Shown here: one piece after another, positions 61,036 through 64,000 of the stretch
Position numbering within the stretch: position 1 is the first letter of the stretch
How the letters are laid out: each line of letters begins with the position of its first letter
DNA from: Acetobacter aceti NBRC 14818
GTDB lineage: Bacteria > Pseudomonadota > Alphaproteobacteria > Acetobacterales > Acetobacteraceae
DNA length: 64,000 bases
Reading direction: 5' to 3'
NCBI RefSeq assembly: GCF_000193495.2
Contig: NZ_AP023410.1
Span: 1,922,001 to 1,986,000, forward strand
Translations under genes and position numbers: made by a program
Notes under the pieces: model-generated
Told to the model about the DNA's origin: nothing
Database searches by the model: none
Seen by the model: only the letters and a program-made list of their open reading frames with translations

Positions 61036-61683
61036 ATGTGCAACCTCTACTCCGTAATGACGAACCAGGAGGCGATCAGGATGATCGCCAGGGTCATGAT
61101 CGATCATATCGGCAACCTGCAACCGTTGCCCGAGGTGTGGCCGAATACAATGGCCCCAATCATCCGCAATGCCGAGGGCGGCAGGGAACTGGTCATGGCC
61201 CGCTGGGGAATGCCGACGCCACCCGGCATGCTCAAGGGCAGGAAGGTGGATCGGGGCATAACCAATATCCGGCATATGGAATCGTCCTGGTGGCGGCGAT
61301 GGGAAGGCGTGGAACATCGCTGCCTGGTGCCGCTGACGGCGTTTGCCGAGCCCGAACATCTGCCCGAAGGTGGAAGTCGTCAGGTCTGGTTCGCCAGAGC
61401 GGATGGCGAGCCGCTGGCCTTCTTCGCCGGTCTGTGGTGCCGGTGGACGTCGGTCAGGAAACTGGCTGACGGCGAGACGACAAATAACCTGTATGGATTC
61501 CTGACCACTGAAGCCAACCGGGAGGTCGGTGCTATTCATCCTTGGGCCATGCCAGTTATCCTGACGCAGCAGGAAGATATGGATCTGTGGATGACAGCGC
61601 CGGCACCTGAGGCCTTGCAGGTGCAGCAGGCATTGCCGGACGGAGCGCTAATAGCGATTGCTCCACCCACGGGGGTTGCTTGA
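61036..61683 (+). CDS. SRAP (YedK/HMCES) abasic-site shield protein
   Basis: SOS response-associated peptidase fold, 215 residues. These proteins link covalently to abasic sites in single-stranded DNA through Cys2. The catalytic parts are visible: MCNLYSVMTNQEA (Cys2), TNIRHMESSWW with Asn, RCLVPLTAFAEPEH with the Glu, and GAIHPWAMPVILTQ with the active-site His. Many relatives have NARAET and IHDRMPVIL; here they are NIRHMES and IHPWAMPVIL, so this is a divergent alphaproteobacterial subtype. It is divergent from imuA and probably shares its LexA box. This fits a damage-tolerance module of mutasome plus SRAP. Confidence 0.9.
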   Translation: MCNLYSVMTNQEAIRMIARVMIDHIGNLQPLPEVWPNTMAPIIRNAEGGRELVMARWGMPTPPGMLKGRKVDRGITNIRHMESSWWRRWEGVEHRCLVPLTAFAEPEHLPEGGSRQVWFARADGEPLAFFAGLWCRWTSVRKLADGETTNNLYGFLTTEANREVGAIHPWAMPVILTQQEDMDLWMTAPAPEALQVQQALPDGALIAIAPPTGVA

Positions 61684-61731
61684 TGGCGCCTCTACGAGGC
61701 GCGCTATGCGCCGCCGATCCACCGCCCCGTA

Positions 61732-61930
61732 ATGGTCGGACGTGTGGAACGCACTGACCAGAAATTCCTGAATGTCAGCACCAGCGTGGGTGATTTCCTA
61801 AGCCGCGCGGTCATCGGCGCCACCGGCACATGGTCTGCGCCCTTCATCCCCGATTATCCGGGCCGCGAATTGTTTGCCAGAACGCAAATCCACTCCTCCC
61901 ATTCCGACCCGCGCTCTCCGCATTTGCGCC
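61732..61930 (+). pseudogene. Fragment of a flavin-containing monooxygenase gene
   Basis: About 55 codons of a flavoprotein monooxygenase. VSTSVGDFLSRAVIGATGTW, then SAPFIPDYPGRELFA and TQIHSSH match the middle of CzcO/ArsO-type monooxygenases (ATGTWS and PGRELF...QIHS). The FAD motif GxGxxG upstream and the second nucleotide-binding motif GGGNSG downstream are absent. The frame ends shortly after (tga at 61939-61941). It is therefore a decayed or transferred remnant. The rest of this 373-bp gap (61684-62056) holds nothing else I can name. Confidence 0.7.
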
Positions 61931-62056
61931 GCTCGACGTGATCGAGCCGGACGGGCTGATCCGCGTTAACGGGCAGCAGGTTGAACTGCCCCGGAGCTTT
62001 TGGGGCCGTTTACACCCTGCCCGGGCCGAGCCGGGGCTGGTACAGCCAGCGCCCGG

Positions 62057-64000
62057 TTATTTGTCGTGGGGCGTTATGGTGCCTATGACCAGTCCGGGCG
62101 TCAGTATCTGTGGCAACACCACTGCCGCGCCATGTGCGGGCACAAACAGGTAGAATGGCACGCCATCGCGCCCATGTTTGCGCAAAAACGCGGTTATGGC
62201 GGGGTTGCGCTGTGTCCAGTCCCCCCGGAGCGTTATTACGCCATAGCGTGCCATGGCTGCCTGTGTCGCCTGTGTGTTGAGCGCCATGCGCTCATTGACA
62301 AGGCAGGTGATGCACCATGCCGCCGTCATGTCCACAAACACGGGTTTGCCCGCATTGTGCAGGGCGCGCAGTCGCTCCTCGGAAAAAGCCTCCGTGCCGG
62401 AGGGGAGGGCTGAAAGGCCCGGACCCGAGGCGGAGGGCGGGTTGGCGCCAGCCTGCGGCGCCTGCTCTAGCAGGGCGGGCAGCAGCGCCATGGCCGCCAA
62501 AAGCCCCAGCAGGGCCACGCCATACAGGGCCGTGCAGTCCCGGTCATGGCCCGCATGGAGCTGGCGCCTTTGGGTAATGCCGTAAACCCATGCCGCAAAG
62601 GCCAGGAACACCATGCCCGATGATACAAGCAAAACCGTTGTGGCCCCACCCTCCACCGCTGCGACCCACAGCAGCCACACGCAGGTGCCCAGTAACGGAA
62701 AAGCCAGAAACTGGCGCAGGTAGTCCATCCATGCGCCGGGGCGGGGCAGGCTTTTGGCCAGCGCGGGGCAAAAGGCCAGCAGCACGTAAGGGGCGGCAAG
62801 CCCGATGCCAAGTGCTGCGAAAATGACCAGTCCGGTTGCCGGGGGACCGGCCAGCGCCCCGGCAATGGCCACCCCCATGAACGGCGCGGTGCAGGGCGAG
62901 GCCACGGCCACGGCCAGCAGCCCGGTCAGCAGGTCATGCACCAGCCCGTGCCGGGGGGAGGAGGATAGGGCGAAGGCGGGCGGCAGGAAGACAAACACCC
63001 CCAGCAGGTTAAGCGCCATGGCGAAGATCAGCCATGTGATCATGCCCACGAACATCGTGGACTGGAACTGGAACCCCCAGCCAGTGGCGGCCCCGCCCAG
63101 GCGCAGCGCCATGACCAGCGCGCCAAGGGCGGTAAAGCCCAGAATAACCCCTGCGGCATAGCTGATGGCGCTTTGCTTTTGGTGCAGGCGCTCACTCTGG
63201 CCCATGCGGGCGACGGCCAGCGCCTTCATGGCCAGAATGGGAAAAACACAGGGCATCAGGTTCAGCACCAGCCCACCCAGGAACCCCAGTACAACAAGGC
63301 GGAACAGGCCAGACGCACTTTCCCCCCCGCCATGGGGCGGCCCCGGCACGCCATTGCCGAGCGCTGCCAGATGGCCCGCCATCGGCTGCTCCCCTGCCGG
63401 ATAGTCCCCTGCCGGGTCTGGGCTGGTCGCCCCCATGGCGGTTCCCGTTGCGGTCCCCGCTGTGGTCCCTCCTGTGGCGGTTCCAGCGGCGGCTTCGGCA
63501 GCGGTCCCGGAGGTGGTTCCTGTGTTGGGCTCGGTGGCAGGCCGGGCCGATGGCGCAATGGAGGGCTCACTGGCCATTGGGGGGGGCAGCGGGGTGGCCC
63601 GCACGCTCAGCGCGCGCTCCGTCCCATCGGGGGCCTTGAGCACCAGAATACCCGACAACGGCTTTGCAGGCGTAAAGTCAGCCGTGGGGTCAAGGCGCAG
63701 GGCAAGGCCCTCGGGGCCAAAGAGCAGGGCTTGCGGTGCGGCTTCCCCAATCCGCCCGCGCTCTTGCGGCATGAACCAGGCTTGCGCGACGGACTGGCGG
63801 TTCAACTCCCTGCCCTGAGCGCCAAGTACCCCTGTGGGGCTGATGCTCACCGGGTAGGGCGAGGGCACGGGCGTATGCTGCTCCGCCTGTGTAAACAGCC
63901 CCACCTGCGCGGACGGGCGAGGCGCGCCCACGGGCAGGGTAAGCGTGAATGTTCCTTCCTCGGGAATACAGCTCTGTGCGCACACCAGCCAGTTGGCGTG
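62057..64000 (-). CDS. dsbD: DsbD/ScsB-type thiol:disulfide interchange protein (5' end beyond window)
   Basis: Membrane protein passing electrons from thioredoxin to periplasmic proteins; the visible part is about 647 residues and continues past 64000. The N-terminal domain ends VCAQSCIPEEGTFTLTLPVG, a ScsB/DsbD-alpha hallmark with WLVC-x-x-x-CIP. A low-complexity Thr/Ala/Gly linker (TGTTSGTAAEAAAGTATGG) and eight or so helices follow, with the redox Cys in NLMPCVFPILAMKALAV and ASPCTAPFMGVA. The C-terminal thioredoxin-like domain has AAWCITCLVNERMAL (CxxC). The layout matches proteobacterial DsbD. Its base composition looks more G-rich than its neighbours (many runs of g and c), which could mean a different origin; this is an impression, not a measurement. 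Confidence 0.9.
   Translation of the reverse strand, partial: HANWLVCAQSCIPEEGTFTLTLPVGAPRPSAQVGLFTQAEQHTPVPSPYPVSISPTGVLGAQGRELNRQSVAQAWFMPQERGRIGEAAPQALLFGPEGLALRLDPTADFTPAKPLSGILVLKAPDGTERALSVRATPLPPPMASEPSIAPSARPATEPNTGTTSGTAAEAAAGTATGGTTAGTATGTAMGATSPDPAGDYPAGEQPMAGHLAALGNGVPGPPHGGGESASGLFRLVVLGFLGGLVLNLMPCVFPILAMKALAVARMGQSERLHQKQSAISYAAGVILGFTALGALVMALRLGGAATGWGFQFQSTMFVGMITWLIFAMALNLLGVFVFLPPAFALSSSPRHGLVHDLLTGLLAVAVASPCTAPFMGVAIAGALAGPPATGLVIFAALGIGLAAPYVLLAFCPALAKSLPRPGAWMDYLRQFLAFPLLGTCVWLLWVAAVEGGATTVLLVSSGMVFLAFAAWVYGITQRRQLHAGHDRDCTALYGVALLGLLAAMALLPALLEQAPQAGANPPSASGPGLSALPSGTEAFSEERLRALHNAGKPVFVDMTAAWCITCLVNERMALNTQATQAAMARYGVITLRGDWTQRNPAITAFLRKHGRDGVPFYLFVPAHGAAVVLPQILTPGLVIGTITPHDK

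Noticed and set aside
1..64000. CRISPR arrays, insertion sequences, rRNA genes, replication origin
   Set aside because: No regular repeat-spacer pattern, transposase motif, rRNA segment or DnaA-box cluster was found.

Overview
The window looks like chromosomal DNA of an acetic acid bacterium or close relative (Alphaproteobacteria, Acetobacteraceae). This is an inference from GC-rich, dense coding, an alphaproteobacterial SOS box (GTTC-N7-GTTC), a COQ9-family gene, a polyol-permease-family transporter, FAD-dependent glycerol-type dehydrogenases, and proteins with Acetobacteraceae character. No 16S gene is present, so genus and species cannot be fixed. There is no IS element, transposase, integrase or CRISPR array.

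Layout, left part (1-25 kb). A bamE lipoprotein gene converges on a five-gene minus-strand operon, def-coq9-marR-response regulator-histidine kinase, whose first four genes overlap end to start. rpsU, a small unknown gene and trxA follow on the plus strand. From 18.3 kb down to 6.6 kb runs a minus-strand cluster: a type I secretion ABC transporter with a degenerate C39 domain, its HlyD adaptor, a Sel1-repeat protein, a large GT2-GT4 double glycosyltransferase, a beta-rich unknown protein and a second GT4. Several of these carry Ser/Lys/Arg-rich tails, which suggests a surface glycan or glycoprotein export system. Then come a stand-alone CxCC protein resembling a broken COG0523 metallochaperone, cobalamin-dependent metH, and a periplasmic multicopper oxidase preceded by a nested dyad.

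Middle part (25-46 kb). An APC permease, an FGGY kinase and two FAD oxidoreductases resemble a GlpA/GlpB/GlpK-like unit, but the kinase lacks the glycerol-binding arginine. Next are a DsbA/ScsC-like protein, a very AT-rich gap, a polyol-permease-family MFS transporter, a phosphocholine-type phospholipase C and an LplT-PlsC-acyl-ACP synthetase fusion whose promoter is bracketed by two TGAAC-N3-GTTCA dyads. A universal stress protein gene and crcB lie behind a recognisable fluoride riboswitch. rho, a secreted unknown protein and corA follow.

Right part (46-64 kb). A rhamnosyltransferase-like GT2 lies beyond a terminator that closes the dTDP-L-rhamnose operon rfbB-A-C-D. Divergent from rfbB is a two-gene operon of a 726-residue protein with a PLP-dependent fold-type-I domain plus a histidine phosphatase; I cannot name its pathway. 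tRNA-Gly(GCC) follows, with a tandem 10-bp repeat just behind it that may mark an integration site. Beyond lie a MarR/membrane-protein pair, the SOS mutasome imuA-imuB-dnaE2 with a LexA box, a divergent SRAP (HMCES/YedK) gene, a fragment of a flavin monooxygenase gene and a DsbD/ScsB-type gene that runs off the window end.

All calls come from reading the sequence by eye. Family names are recognition of motifs, not database hits.
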